Shown: positions 23,146 to 48,200, numbered from the stretch's first letter. The stretch is 64,000 nt of DNA from Brugia malayi (GCF_000002995.4 NW_025062476.1:6313001-6377000), one strand, 5' to 3'. A program made the numbers and translations. The notes: generated by a model not told the origin, from the sequence alone.

Positions 23146-23406
23146 ATGGCTGATGAAGAAAAGCAGTCGGATGGCAAAATAGCTGTCATAGTTGTAGACA
23201 ATCAGCGCCCTCAGTCTGAGTACCTTTCAAAAGTGACTGAGGAAAGGTAACTACTAACTTTTGTGATGATTAGCATGTACACAGATGTGTTGTATCATCT
23301 ATCGGCATGTTGTATAGTCACTTTCCTTCCTGCTATTGCTATTGGCCTCTCCTATCCTTTATTTACTTAGTTTTTCATCAGTGTCACCACCACCAGAACA
23401 GAATAA
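23146..23406 (+). CDS. Possible two-exon micro-gene, about 41 residues
   Basis: The ATG at 23146 (context GAGAAATGG) opens an exon that ends at GAAAG|GTAACT (23246). The first good acceptor downstream, TTTTTCATCAG ending at 23381, continues the frame (phase 2) for eight codons to TAA at 23406. The peptide is acidic at the N-terminus (MADEEKQSDG), has a short V/I strand, and ends Ser/Thr-rich. The first exon looks clearly coding; the short second exon may be wrong and the real gene longer. Unrecognised. The vab-19 gene runs toward it from the other strand, so its 3' end should lie before about 24 kb. Confidence 0.4.
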
Positions 23407-24618
23407 CCGAAGAATGGTCAAAGTCAACTTAACTTAACTGATTCTCTCCCAAATGTTTACTGAATGACTCGTCGTCAACCAATGTTAATTTCCTTCTTCC
23501 CTTCCCTTTATCTGCTCTTTATCGTAGTTGTATACCTGTGTAATACTCGGTACCACCTATTCATTAAATCCATACCTGCACTACATACCATCCTCTGTAT
23601 CATCGGTATAGCTTAGTGCCAACTATCATTCACTCTTCCAATTTCAGCTCTTCTACCAGACTGCTTCAATTGAACTTTCTCGTTCTGTTCTTTAAGGAAA
23701 AACAAGAGTAAACAAATGTAACTAGCATTCATCTCTCCGACACCAGTGAAAATTTCCAAAAATTCAAGCATTTCTTTGTAGTTTTTCAATCTCGATTCCA
23801 ATTAAATTAGCGAAGCAGTATCATACAGTCCAGTACTATGTCCAAACATTTAACGCAGTTGTATACTTTTAAACTTCTTACTTAACTATGAATTCTACTG
23901 TAACTTCTGTTAAACACGAAACTTCCCGAAGTTAACTGTTACAGGACTGTACTATTCCAGTTTTTATTATCCGATCAAATGAATAGTTTTGTAACACTTT
24001 TCCCCAAAGTGCTTGAATATGTTTCGTTGAGCAGAAATGATTTAAAGCTTAAAATGTGTTTTATTCAAGCGGATTTATCCCCAACAAAAATCGAAATATG
24101 GAAATAAGTAAGGATAATATTTCCTGAAACGCATGAAATATCATTTTCAAAATCAAGTTGCATATTTCGTTTTAGTCTGATCTTCTAGTATTTAAAGAAA
24201 TTAACAAATTAACTAAATGAGTAAATAACCGCCGTTTATTTGCAGTAGAAATTCACACAGAGAAATAACAAAAAACAAAGTTGAACAAGATTTTTGATTT
24301 ATCATAATTTAATTATTCTGAATCAATTCTTCGATATTCTTTTCTATCCAGCTAGTGAACGATTTAGTCATGATGCTTTAAAAATTAGTTAAATTCTTGT
24401 ATAAGTTATTTAAGACGACTGTAAAATGATTTAAATCTACGTTAAATTTTTACATGATTTGAATTCGATTGCTATAAAATAAGCTATCAAAAAGTTCATC
24501 GTCTACTAATAACTCTTAAAAGAAAATAAGCTATCGAAACAAACAAAAAGAAAAAAACAAAGCTATTCCTAGAAATGATAAGCTATCGAAACAAGTAAAC
24601 ATGACAATGATCGAGATT
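23407..24618. other. Convergent 3' region
   Basis: No exon seen. It probably holds the 3' UTR of the minus-strand vab-19/KANK gene; AATAAA on the minus strand occurs at 24240-24235. A repeated word AAGCTATC(A/G)AA recurs near 24480-24595. Confidence 0.4.
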
Positions 24619-35060
<10,442 letters not shown>

Positions 35061-38000
35061 TACCAATGTCTCGATTTAATCTCTATCAAAATTCTTCTTA
35101 AATATTTTATATATTTTTTAGTTACTTTAGTTCCAATACCAGCACCAGATTGATGAACACTTCCAAACTGTTAAATGATCAATAGCCATCCAACCCTAAA
35201 TTTATTTATGATAATCATCATGATTAAAAGCAAGACAGAAATAAGTTACTTTTTCACTAGATGGATCAATCAGTTATCAATGATTAGTTGGTTATCAATA
35301 AAAGTGGCATTGTTATTAAGATTTGGTCATCAACTCAACATACATCACTTTAGTTCACTTTTTTTTAAACTCACTTCATAACTAACTAAATAGTCATTTC
35401 AAAGTTATATTTATTGATTAAGGCAATAAAGTAGTATAGCAAACAAATGGAAACAAGTAAGCGATCATTAGTGCAGTAACTGATGATGTAATCTAGCAAC
35501 CAAACCTTAAGATAACTAGAAAATATAAAATAGTTTGTACTAATTGTCGAAATTTTCCAAATTAAAGAAAACGATAATGTGATTTCTATGAATTTTAATT
35601 TTAACTAATATAAGAGATTGTTTGTAAAGATAGAAAATAGATGGAGCAGAAACTGGTGAGCATATGATATGAATACATTCTCTTTTCAAATTGTGTGACA
35701 TAATTTTGGAAACCGTTTTAACAATGACAAGGAAATGGTTTAGTTATTTCTTCTATTGAGCCCAAAAATCTTCAAGAATTATAATACTTTTGATTTTATT
35801 CATGCTTATCTACCACTTAAAGACAGATCTATAGTTATGCACATTTTGTAATGAAGTTAAAAATTGTTCAAAATAATCATTAATTTTGGACAGAAATCAA
35901 AGTTAACAAGGAAAAGTATCGAGGGGAGAAAAGTAGAAATGACGGATGACACAATACGCCTGCAATATGAATAATCTTGGAGCGCCTATGAATTGCTCAA
36001 ACAAAAGAAAACATTCATGGAAACTTATTTTGATAAAATTTCATGTAAAAAGCGGAAGAGAATTTTTTGATTTGTTTGAAAAGTAGTTACTGAGTAGTAC
36101 ATGCTAAGTTCTCCAAATTCAAATTATTTTAATCCATCAAATTGAAGAGCAAAATAGAAGGTAATAAAAGGAACATAAGCAATGCTCAAAGAAAAATAAA
36201 AAAGCAAAAATGTACAAGCAAAAGTGTATGATTAACAAGAATTTGCTATGATCTGATATTTTGCAGTAAGTCAAAGTACTTACTTACTGGTTTTAATGGT
36301 TAATGGTAATGGTCAATTCAGAGCAATGAATATAATGAAAAATTGAAGATATGAATAGTCAGGTCACTCACTATGTATTATAATGTTGTTTATGATATGT
36401 GTAGCCACAACTGTTATCGAGAAGAAATCTTTTCGTCTGGCCACAAACACAGTGTAAAGTCAAACAGACTGAATAATGATGGCAATCCTGACAGATTTGA
36501 AGGATAAAAATGGATCAGAAGAAGGAGAAGCTTATTTAACGGTATTTTTCAATGACCAGTCACTTAATGTTTAAATTTGCATATCATTGAAATTTGAAAA
36601 TTCTTAATTTCCAAATATATATGTGTAATTATGAATATAAAACACCGATTTCAAAATTTAATTCAGGACTTATTCCCAACGTATAGCCGGAAATTACATT
36701 TTTTGATCCTAAAAAAAAAGAAAAAAAAATGAAATATGGACTTTCAAATTTTCATGATTATGCACAGGCTCCTAAATTCATTGTTACTTTATCTTTAATT
36801 GCTAAGATAAACAGTTTTCTCATAACTTATTTGGCATATGTGAAATTAAGTAAATGAAAAGATGTGAATTTAAAACGAATCATTAATGCTAAGCACAACT
36901 CAACATAATAAGAAAGGCATGATATTATCAATGAATTGTTTGAATATTTCTAAAAAATAAAAAATAGCCCATTGGTACTATTAAAACGATAAATGCATAA
37001 TGAAAGCCATCCGACTGGAATTTTCAAAGAAATGTCATCAATCGCTTCACCAATATATTATAGACGTTATTTGACAAAAAAAATAAAATCCATTTTTTGA
37101 TATTAAACCTGGAAAAAGGTAAAAATGCAAAAAAGTAAAATCAAAAAAACTGTCTAAATTTATTACAGTTTCCTATTTGTTAAAATTTTATTGTGCAATT
37201 GAATATAATGATTTTTTCAGCAGTTGTGAATCACATTTCGTGCTGCTTTTTGTGGTAGTTGTAAGCATTCGTTTTGGGTTTTTGTGGTAAAACGACAACT
37301 ATCTGTCATTACTTAATGATAGCTTCAGTCTCAGATAATATAAAATTTGTTAAGATTTTGTTTCTGACGAATTTATTTTTAAAACATTTCTTCACTTTAT
37401 CTTTTAATCAATTTTCCTAGCTTTATCCAATGAATTTATTCATATCAATAAGTGGAGTTCCTTTTGCAGCTTTTCATTTATTTATTAGTAATATATACTC
37501 ATTCAATAACTTGAAAATGTTAGAAATAAAAACGTTTTTTTGTTTAAAATTGGTGCAATCTTGAGAAAATGGAAAAAGAAATATTTGCATGGCATGTGAG
37601 CGCTAAAGAACTAAAAACAAGTTTTTTTGTGTGTTTGTTTGCATGTTCACTTACTTTACCGAACATGCATAAGCCGTTGTGAAATTCTTTTGGAGAAAGG
37701 AAACTGAAGTATCGCCTAGCAAAATGCAAACTTTCACAAACATTAAATCAATAACTTTTCAACACTAACTGTGTGTGTGTATGTATGTATGTGTGTGTTT
37801 GTATGCTTTGTTAGTCCAAATCATTGCTAAAATGGAAAATTTTCAGCTATTAACACCTGCGAATATTTTTAAAAAATGAAAATACAGGAAATTATTAGAG
37901 AAGTATAAATTAATAATGGAATAAACTCCTTTTCGTTATTCACAGTGAAAATTCAGAACACTTAAGTTATTTTAGACAAAAATTATTTTTCATTAATTCT

Positions 38001-41000
38001 ATACTATGTCTGTTGTGCTGTTGTTGCTGTGTTAAAGCGTCCTAAATAATTAATATGAGCTGTAATCTAATGAAAGCAATGAATAGAAGAATGGAAAGAG
38101 AATTTAATTTTGTGTGCTTTTGAAAGAAAGTACGTATGACCTTGAGTCGATTGAGATTAAAATGGTTATGGAACTGGATTAAATTCTACGATAATAAATT
38201 TCTATTACAATGAAAAGAATTACAATCCTTGAACTGAATAAGAGCAATTGTTACTAAACAATTACTTTCTGAAAAGTGACAGAAACTGAAGATGTGTTGG
38301 ATTAAAAACCATTTTAATTTTGTACATTGCATTTTAAAATTGTTCAAAAGTTGTGCCAGACCTTCTATTCTGAAAGATTAACTTAAAGGAATTGTGAGGT
38401 TTCGCAACTTCTAAGATTCTATTCATCATCGCTTCAAATATGTTTTTCACAAAAAAGTTTTTCATAAATTTCAATCCTTACCTAAGTTTTATTACTTTAA
38501 CGGGAAGTTACTATTTCCGAGCTAAATAAGAACAATTCTTAGTAACTTAAAAACAATACGAGGAAAATAAAGTTGTAAATATAATTCGAAAGCAAAGGAT
38601 GAGTGATTATAGAATCTTGAAGTATCAGCTTGTTCAAACTCTGAAACACCTGGAAGTACTTTTTTCTTTTGTTTCTCTCATATACCTTTAGTTAAGAGCG
38701 GATTTGAAGCAGCTGTGTGGAAAAGATCAATATTGGATCATTTTCGATAGATCCGAAATGAGTGGCGGATGGGAAATTGATCGATAGTCAATATAACTCA
38801 CGCATAGTTCATTTATTCATTTATTTTTCACAGTTTTTCAGCAATTTCTTCAAATCTGAATATCGAATAATTTTCGAACTGAACAACAACATTTTCAGTA
38901 ACTTAAAAACAATATGAAGAAAGCAAACTTCAAAATATGACTTATTGAATATGAATTGTAAATTAAAAAATTATCAATTTGATATAATATTATTATAAAT
39001 GCCCTTTTCACAAAAAAAGATTTGAGATTTAACAATGGAAATGACCATTTATATAGTATTATAATTTATTTTCAGTAAAAGTTAAAATCAAGTTAGACTT
39101 AGTTACAAACTCTGCAAATGAATTTTACTTCAATACAACTGGAAACAAAACAAAAAATATTGGAGCGAGAAAGTGTTCTAAAGATGAAGAACGATCAAAA
39201 ATTTTGATAAGTTTAATTCAATAAAACAATTTAGCAGTATACTATATTTCATAAATTACTTTATCAAAATAAATTTAATTGTGGTATGAACTTATAATTT
39301 GGTCACCATAATTCAAGGTCACGACTATGTATGTATATTAAAGTTTGATGACGTTATTTTCAAAAAAAAAAAAAAACTCTTTTCTGCCCTTTTTTCAACG
39401 TGACAGTCGCTCAAAGCGCAAGTGGAACTACTATTTTTGAAAATGTGAAACCTTTTAGTATATAAACGATGCACTCAAGGGTATCCACAAATGCTCTTAA
39501 AATTTACGATTTATTGTTCAAATCTACTATATGACACAAAAAGATGAAATGGGAAAGAGCACAATGGACAGTTATTGAAAATCTTTACTTAACTTGTTAA
39601 ATCACCAGTCATTTAAAAATAACAGAAACAACGCTTGTGTGATAATTGCGATAATGAAAAGTAAAAAAAAAAGTCCCCAGTTCCTATCACCTTGAAATAT
39701 TATACATTTTGGTTAACGATAAAATTTACAACGTGGGTAATAGAAATGACGATAAAAATCTAAACTGGTCACTAGATCCCCGCGACTACAACTATGTGAT
39801 GTGATGGCGGTCTCTTCACCTCTATATTTATTTAATAGCAATATGCGATCAGCGTTACCGGAATTGTGTTCACTGCGTCGAATTTAGTGGTTAACAGCCA
39901 GTTTCATTCTTAATGAGAGAAGATTCATTTTTAGAAGTTCGTCCCAGCATAATCATTTCTCAAATAAAAAGCGTACAAATTTCGACTAAGACTAAGGATC
40001 CATAGTAATAGAAAAAGATGAATAAAATAAGCTCATTTTAGCTAATGTCCTTAGAATTTACTTAATTTTATATCATGAAGATCGATTATCAGTGAACGAA
40101 AACAATACAAAAATGAAAAGAAAGATAGCGTCCCGTTTGGTAACTTTAATTTATTAAAAGGGAACTGAAATAGTTCAGACATATTCAATCATTAGGAAAA
40201 CTAGAAATATTCAACACAATGATAGTGACTCCACTGAATTCTTCAGAGATTTATAGTAAGAATATTCAATTTCCGGTTCAGTTTTAATTATTTTGGTTAT
40301 AGTTAAAAGTCCTCAAATATATACCATATCACATCCAAATCTCACTGAGACTATTATTTCAAGCTATATCATTCTTTTCTAAAAAGTAGTTAATAAGAGA
40401 GTATAATTTTAAGTTAAAAGAAAGTAGAGAATTTAATTTTAAACTAAAAAGACTACAATAACTACAATAAACTATTAATGCAATTATGCTTTTCACCAAA
40501 TGAAAAATGAAATCAACGAAAATTCTAGTATAAATTTACGAAATGCTGTTCAAATTATGCAGATTTTTAAGGAGCCCACAGCATCCTAGGTACGTGCTTT
40601 CAGTAAATATCAAATCAAATCTTATGTTACCTGAAGCAGTAGCAGTAGTAAGGAGTAACAAGGCCATTTCATTCTTCGATAAATGATTGACAGCAGTGGA
40701 ATTTCTTCGCTTCATTTAAAAGCAGAAAAATGATGTCTTTTTTGCAGATAGGAAAGCAAAAATCCACTTAGAGCATTCTTTTTTTTCTCATTTTGATCAA
40801 AATAAAATAAATCTTTGGAAATTTTTTACTCAGATCTTTAGAAAAAGGTATACTTCAATTCGACAACTCTATTGTTTTTAAGAAATTCCTTTCTAAGAAA
40901 TTCAAATTACTAATTTTTGTAAACTACCTTATGTAAAAATGTAAAAAAGTGATTTTAACAAATTTAAATGTCATAAAGGAAATATTAGCAATTTTCATAA

Positions 41001-43246
41001 AATATAGAAATATTAGTAAGAAATATTAGCAATCAGGATTTCAGAAAAAAGAAAAAATGAAATATGAATAATTCTGTTCAAAATCTGGCTTCATCCTATC
41101 ATGACGAGAACATTAGTAATGAAAACATGGACGATCATAGTAACAAAGATAAATTTAATGACCTTATCTAAAGGTATCGACACAACAAATCATGATACTG
41201 AAAAGAAAGGAAAAGAATTCCTATGTAAGATAGCTTCTGTATAGTGTAATAGTAAGTATCTGTCCAACGAAATAATCAAGTGACAGTATGGAATCTGAAA
41301 GAAGAAAAAGTGCACAGCAGTCGCTGTCATATGCAAGCAAATATTGTGCGTCGATGGCAATACACCCATAATTCCTTCAGAATAAATTGTCTCATCAATG
41401 AAGTACTACTGCCCAACAGTAGTCTATTACAGCGCATTCCACTCTGTTGATCACTATCAGCAAATCAACAAATGTCAATAAAAACCGTTCATAGAATTAG
41501 TAGCAAAGATGAGTAAAACTCTATATATTCATTGACCAAATTCAAGGCACCTTAAAAAGGAAGTGTTGGCTTATTAGAGCTTGGTACTATTAGCATCAGC
41601 TCGAATAACTACAGCTACAAATCAAGATATATGGAAATATTCAAGTATACATCTCTTCGGTTTCAGAAACAATTTTGCCTAGAAGATTCAATAATCAAGA
41701 AAATTTCGCTAAATCACCTTCATATATATTATATTCTGCTTGAATTAGTGACTATCATAAGTCGAAAACTTAACCACTTTACTGCGTAGTTGCTTGAAAA
41801 GATTTTAAGACAATTACTTAAATTATCTCTATTCAATTCCGCAGCATAATTGACCGATGAAACTTCAGAACAAATCCAACGGTATTACTTCGTCACCAGT
41901 ATTACGTCTTTGTCATGGCTTGTTGTAAGTTCAAATCACTGGGAAAAACATTTTACATGCAAATTATTTTTCTTTCTAATTTCTTCTTTTTTGCCCCGCT
42001 GTTCACAACACTGGTGTAAAGAAGATCATCATCACCACCAATAGCGCTATTTCTTGCAACAGCTAACGACTCTACAAGATATGACTACAGCAGTATAAAG
42101 AAATGATTAAAATACTGCAAAGACAATTGCATATTATGGAAGCAATTTAAACCTAACTACCTAACAACTAATTTAAATATTCCCTTTTTTCACTTATATC
42201 CCTCTAAACGTTTTAGTATCATTTTCGCCACTGAGGCATCAAAAATTACCTTTTCCGGAAAATCGAAATTTTATTTGCATCTTAAAATACAAAGATTAAG
42301 CAAAACCAGTAATCTTGACTAGTTTTACTACTTATAGATTACTTCATATTTATGTAGTTTCGATAATTCTGATATAACACCATACCTGTTTGACTACTAT
42401 AAGCAATTTCACGAGCGGACAACCTTTTTTCAAATGCTTTTAAGAACCATATAAATTACATGAGCCTCCTGAAAAGTAATAAATGCTTATATAAACAAAA
42501 ATTGAAAAACCAATATCTAATGCATTACTGCAATATGCATTACCTTCTTCTTAGGAAATGTACCGAAAAACTAAACCATTATAAACAGCAAAGTGAGAAC
42601 ACTGTCTGAATGTTCAATGTGATGTTGTTTGTCATAATTCCAATTTGCAATTGGATGCCGTCATTTTTCTGAGTGATCGTGTGCCTGATTCAGCAGATTT
42701 TCTATGGCCGGACTTATATATTTCATTGATATTTGATATTGTAACCATAGACTAAGGAAGCCGAAAATTTTTTGAAAACAGATTTCTAATGACTAATCTT
42801 CAGCCCTATCATTCCTATACTAATTGATTTGAAAGCATGTTATTTGTCTATTGTTCTGCTGTTATTATTTTGGTTTTTAATGAATCTCTACAACAAAATC
42901 TCAACATTGAGTTACAAATTTAATGAATATGACGTTTTATATTTTACTGTCTAAGCAGTACTTTCCTGATATACTGGAAAAGTAGCCAAACCATACAAAT
43001 TAGCAGTAAGACACCCACCTGGAGAAGTGTCCTTGCTGCCTAAACACGTAGCATATGGGAAACCTTAAGGCAACATAAAGACGTAAAATGTCTGTACTTG
43101 TCTTTTAACCAGTATATATGAATAATATGATAGCAAGTTTAGAGGAAAAAAGTGAATAAAATAATATGCAAAATCAGATATTAAGAAAAAAAAAGTGAAT
43201 AAAATAATTCACTTTTATTCACTTCAAATGCAATAGAAGGATACTG
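35061..43246. other. Gene desert upstream of vab-19
   Basis: Over 8 kb with no supportable exon on either strand. AT-rich, with A/T homopolymers (39361-39374, 36711-36730) and a TG/TATG simple repeat at about 37771-37804. It probably contains the vab-19 promoter, possible 5' UTR introns and, toward the right, decayed retroelement sequence. Two near-identical 20-base words (AAAAAAGTGAATAAAATAAT) occur at about 43144 and 43188. Confidence 0.5.
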
Positions 43247-45245
43247 TCATGAAATATCGAAACATACCACGAACGTTTGATGATAACGCGATGATGTATG
43301 CTCAGTGGAACTGCATTTAAAACAAAGTCCCGATCCTATTATCTCGCCATCTTTTTTCGAACATTTCGGAAACTTATGGTCCGTTTGCCAACAAAAAAAG
43401 CAGCACTTGAAATTAGTGGTAATTGAGGTGCGTAAAGTCAAAGTCAAATTGACCAAATCCAAATATTCTCGGAAATAATTATTTACCAACTTATTCCCTT
43501 TTTCTGATTGTCTATTCGACGACTTTCACACCTCCTTTATCTTTTAATAAGGAACGTTTCATCTTCATAAGAAATCTTACCAAATACCACGTATTTATTA
43601 ATCAACTACTTAATATCATCTAGTGCTTGTTCTTCTATAGAATTCAGCTTTGCTAATAAACTGTTGATCGATATTTCCTGAATTTCTTGTTGTAAAACTG
43701 AAGAACAATTATTTTGCATTCGAATTATACCGACATTATTAGCCAAGAGGTGCTTCCTAATTCTAGTTTCCAGTAATAGATTTTAAATTCAAGGATGGCC
43801 ATAGAATGTCAACCTGACACAAACTGATTGCATGGTTAGAATGAAAAAAAAGTTAAACAGGTATTAAGAATACGAAAAACACTATATTAAAGTTTTTTAG
43901 CATCTCAAACAAATCATTTTCCACTATGAACAGTGTTGACATTAGGATAATTTTTTGGATAATTTTATCGCAGTCACAAGATGTGGATATTCACAAGATG
44001 GTTTCTATTTTATGTAGAACAGATAAAAGTCAATAAGGAAATCACCCCTAAAGGAACTTATCTTACCACACAGTAGATACATATATATATTGAAAACTAC
44101 TTCAGCGTTCATCCATAACCATAGAAATAATCCGTCTCACTAGTTTTTCGACAGCTGGTTGTCTTTTCATAGTGACGAACTGTTCGCATCACTTTTTCCT
44201 AATCTATCGTTGTGATTAATGATTTGGTATTTTCGATAAAAAATCCTTCAATATAGAATGAGCTACATGTAAATATATTTATATCACAAGTGGCCCGAAC
44301 AAATTCACAGTATTTCACATTAAGATGTACAGTATTGCGAATTTGACTATTCATTTTTTAACGCTAAATGATTTCTTCGATGACGCGCTAACAGAGGGCG
44401 AAACTGTGATTAATATCAAGTTAACATACGAATATAACGCGTGATGTGACGTTATTGGGTCTCACCTTCTTTTTTGGCAGGTTAACATTATCAGTCCCTC
44501 CTTATTACTACCTAGCTTCCCACGTCCTTCTAGACTCCTAAGTGGTTACCTTCCCGAGATATCAATCTCTCCCGTCTCATGGCATCATCGGCACAGAACT
44601 GTAGATTTAACTGATGGCGTCATGAAAATAGTTGTCCTAGCACTGACCATTGAGTTTGAAATTAGATTGGATTTTGTCAATTTGTTGACTTAATATCTTC
44701 TTTTTTTTTATAGTTTCTTTTAAAGTATTTCTAATATCCATGCTCTATTTGTAGTCTTTTATCATACTGTATGAAACATTTTTACTTAAAGCTTTAAATG
44801 AGTGTGGAAATGTTTGGCATTGTATGTGAAAAGATAATTTCTAGAAAGGACGGAAACTTTAATGAATTCTGAATTACGGAAAAATAAAATTTCTATCGGT
44901 CACTTCTCGATATCTTGTTTTTACCTTTATACTTTTTCTTTTTATACTCCTTCTGCCAGTATCAATTCTTTTTTATGCTTATTCAAATTCCCATCAGTCA
45001 TCGCCAGGGCTAGGAAGAAATATCGTTGCCAGAATTTTCCCAAGCTTTAGCTGAGTGGAATTTGTTCCAAGTTCCAATCTAATCAGATCAACGCTTTCAT
45101 CAGTAAGAAGAGTTGCTTGTGATTGCAAAGATATCAATTTACGCTTGGTGAGATGCTCAACAGCGTTCATAGTTCATATATTCAAATCATGATTAGCCTT
45201 CTTTACAGCCGTTGACACGGCAACGTAGGCCGTAGAAGGTGCCAT
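43247..45245 (-). mobile_element. Decayed BEL/Pao-type LTR retrotransposon (gag portion)
   Basis: Minus-strand fragments lie in gag order. An N-terminal block starts at the ATG at 45245 (MAPSTAYVAV). A frame-shifted block 45170-44996 (58 codons) has KRKLISLQSQ, like the start of BEL/Pao gag. A broken block near 43700-43560 has in-frame stops. A zinc-knuckle block at 43489-43247 has a first knuckle C-x2-C-x4-H-x4-C, intact, and a second with the last Cys replaced by Tyr. No LTRs, protease or reverse transcriptase were recognised downstream, so the copy is truncated or too diverged. It is inactive judging by its stops and frameshifts. Family assignment is inferred from paired knuckles and gag layout. 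Confidence 0.45.
44769..44880 (+). repeat. Dispersed repeat, copy 1
   Basis: Contains TATGAAACATTTTTA and TTTCTAGAAAGGA(C/T)GGAAACTT, shared with 50158-50245 in the same order and spacing. Similarity is imperfect but extends over about 80 bases. It lies inside the gag remnant, so it may be retroelement-derived or a separate short repeat. Confidence 0.6.
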
Positions 45246-48200
45246 CAACTTCAGTCTTAGACTTTAAATTTATCATTACAGTCAACCAACAGCGATAAAA
45301 TCTATTAGAAGTAGCGTTTTCTAGTGTTAGAGAAGAAGAATGGTTTTTGATTCTCACTGTAATTGTTTACAGAGATATGCCGAAATATTAATGGATTCAT
45401 ATTATTTATACAGATTCAATTAGATTTATCAAAGACACACATAAACTACATGAATTTATCAAATTGCCCAATCAAAATGACTGACTTCTCTTTACTTTAG
45501 TTTAAATTTACAGAACTGAACTAAAAGATGGTTACTCATTATGGCACTAGTAAATTAAATGTATATCTACAAATTAAGCAGATTTATTTCTGATTTTTCT
45601 TAACCCAAATAAACAATTCACTTTTTTCTTCTATCAGATTTCTTTTGTTCTTCTTTTTTAATGAAACTGATCTTTAAGTTACTGATCTGAGCATCAGATT
45701 ACGAAAAAACAATTTCAGATTCATTGTAATGTGCACAAAAACAAATCATAACATGTATTTAATATTTAATGTTCACGGTATACTTGCAATTTGTCAAGTC
45801 AATTGTTCAATATCAGTGAACACAAACAGATTTTTCTTTCATGAAAATAAAGATGAAAAAAATTGAGGGAACAAGAAAAAAAAACATGAGGAAAGGCCGG
45901 ATTGGTGAAGCTTTAATACACATGAACTGTATTTCATACATAATACACTTCTCAATCAGAGGATTAGAGTAGTATATCTCCTCCTGCACGTGCCATCTTT
46001 TTTACATAGTTATTATGATCAAAGAGTTTCCTGAATTCTTCTCTTCGGATTACTATTTGGACGAAAAGAAGTTATCTGCAAGTCTTTTATTTGAAATCAC
46101 TGTTCCCCCCCAACATTTTTTAAACACTGAAGGAAACAATTATTTCACAGCCATAAGATTTTACGCTAACTAATACGCAATATTTATACAACAACCCTTT
46201 ATTTATTAAAAACCATCTTTGTAACAGAATCCTTGAAACTCGATTTTTGGACCATACGCTATAATTTCAGTATTGTGAAAGCTCACATAACTAGATGGTA
46301 TTAGCATTCAATTTCTTTAATCGATAAATCATATGCGATTTTCGTGATTATAGGTACAGAGCTTTAAGCTAGCAATAGTTGGACCTGATCTAGTACTATA
46401 TAGATATCTTAAGTTTATATTTAATCATTCTGTTAGCAAAAAGGAACGATTGCTATCTTCATGACAAAAATTCTCTCTAGCTAAACAGGATTAAGTGGTT
46501 TATGAATTGGCGGTGCAGATGAGGATAAGAACAACGGATACACTACAAGACTTTAACAGATTCAAAAACAAGAACAAAAATTTAGATGTTTTAAAAACCA
46601 TTTCAGTAATTTGATGAAGATTTACAAACAAAAGGAGATGCGCTTTGAATGCGATAATGCAAAGCAGTATTTGTTGTAATTATACACTGATTTATACTGA
46701 CCGCGCAATTCGAAGTGAGTGTTGTTTTTATCTCTTGGAGGTATATGCATGAGTAGCCTAGCTGCTGAACCTATGCCTTTCCATTTCGTCACCTCAATTT
46801 TGCAACCGGTTTGAAATTCATCATTTTTATCGTATTTTTTAGAGAATGTTTGGTACGAAATCTACAAAATCTGTCAATAATCTGTCACAGTAATGCTATA
46901 TTTCAAAAAGTAATGATTTTCAAGACATTTAAAACACAGAATTGTGCCACGTATGTCAGTCAAAGGTGAATTGAACTGAACGTTATTGACTCGATAAGGT
47001 CGTACCGTACTACGTTATACTCTAATGAAAGCGTTAAGAACAGTTCAGGTGGCCTAAAGTTTTCAATTTAGTATCAGATAGAAACATCTCAATTTTTCAG
47101 GATTTCAAAAATGAGTGAGAACAATAGGCTACTCATATGAACAACACACAACAACAAAAAAAAAAAAATGATTATCGACAATACAATGACAGTTCAGGAG
47201 GCTTAAAGCCCAACTTTGAAATTCAATTTTAAATTAAAAACACATATATTAATGAAAAAGCTTCTTTCCTTTCATACAACCCGTCTTCGTCAATAATATG
47301 TGCCTAGAGTAGAGAAGAAGTCAGGAAAATACTCTTGTACACGCACAGTTTCAAGCTAAACACACATGCACACAAAGCAACAAAAACAACAACCCAAGTA
47401 ATGAAATCTAACTGCTTAATTCAGACTTTTTCCAAAAAATAAAAAAAAAAATACCATTGCCTGGAAAAAAACAAAACCCGTACGGGAGAGCAAACAAATT
47501 GTGTGCTGCAAAAGATCTGAGCTTTTCTTTGTTTGTAATGAAAATTCTGGAAGCATACTGCTACAAATTTAACAAATTATAATTTGAAATCTTTTCGATT
47601 ACCAGTATTTCATGATCAGTCATATCACTTCCTGCTACATCAAGTCAGAGAAATTTGGACATAAACTATTGGTTCCAGTTAGACTTATAATTTTTGTGAT
47701 AAACCGATTTTGACATACCGAAATTTGTGTTTTCGAAATATTTCTAAATTAAGCAAACTCACTTAACTATTTCTGCCTTAAATAATCACTTGCAAACATT
47801 AGTGTGCAAATGTTAACTGAAGATCAGAATTTAAAATTGGAATTCGATAGAAGTCCAACTTTCGATCTGAGTTGCAGAATGGATAAATTTTATTTCTCCA
47901 TGACAGAGAATTCATTACTCTATTCAGTTTTGTTTTTCATCTAATCTATACCCAAATGCTTCCAGAACTTTTCAAAACAGCAAAGTGTATCTCGAGCCAT
48001 CCGTATACCCGACCACTTGATTCTGAAGTACATCTCTACTGCTTTAGTGGATCTAAGGAACGCAAACGTGTGTAGAACAATAGTATCGAGATGATGTAAT
48101 AAAAAAATTAAACTATGCATTTAAAGTTATAAATTATACAGAGATGGAAAATGCAACAGAAATTAAAAAGTAGTAAGGATGGCATAGGAAGGGAGCAGTT

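Noticed and set aside
41850..42044. 64-codon plus-strand frame ending in a His run
   Set aside because: The His run comes from a short CATCACCAC repeat; no splice context; flanks are decayed sequence.
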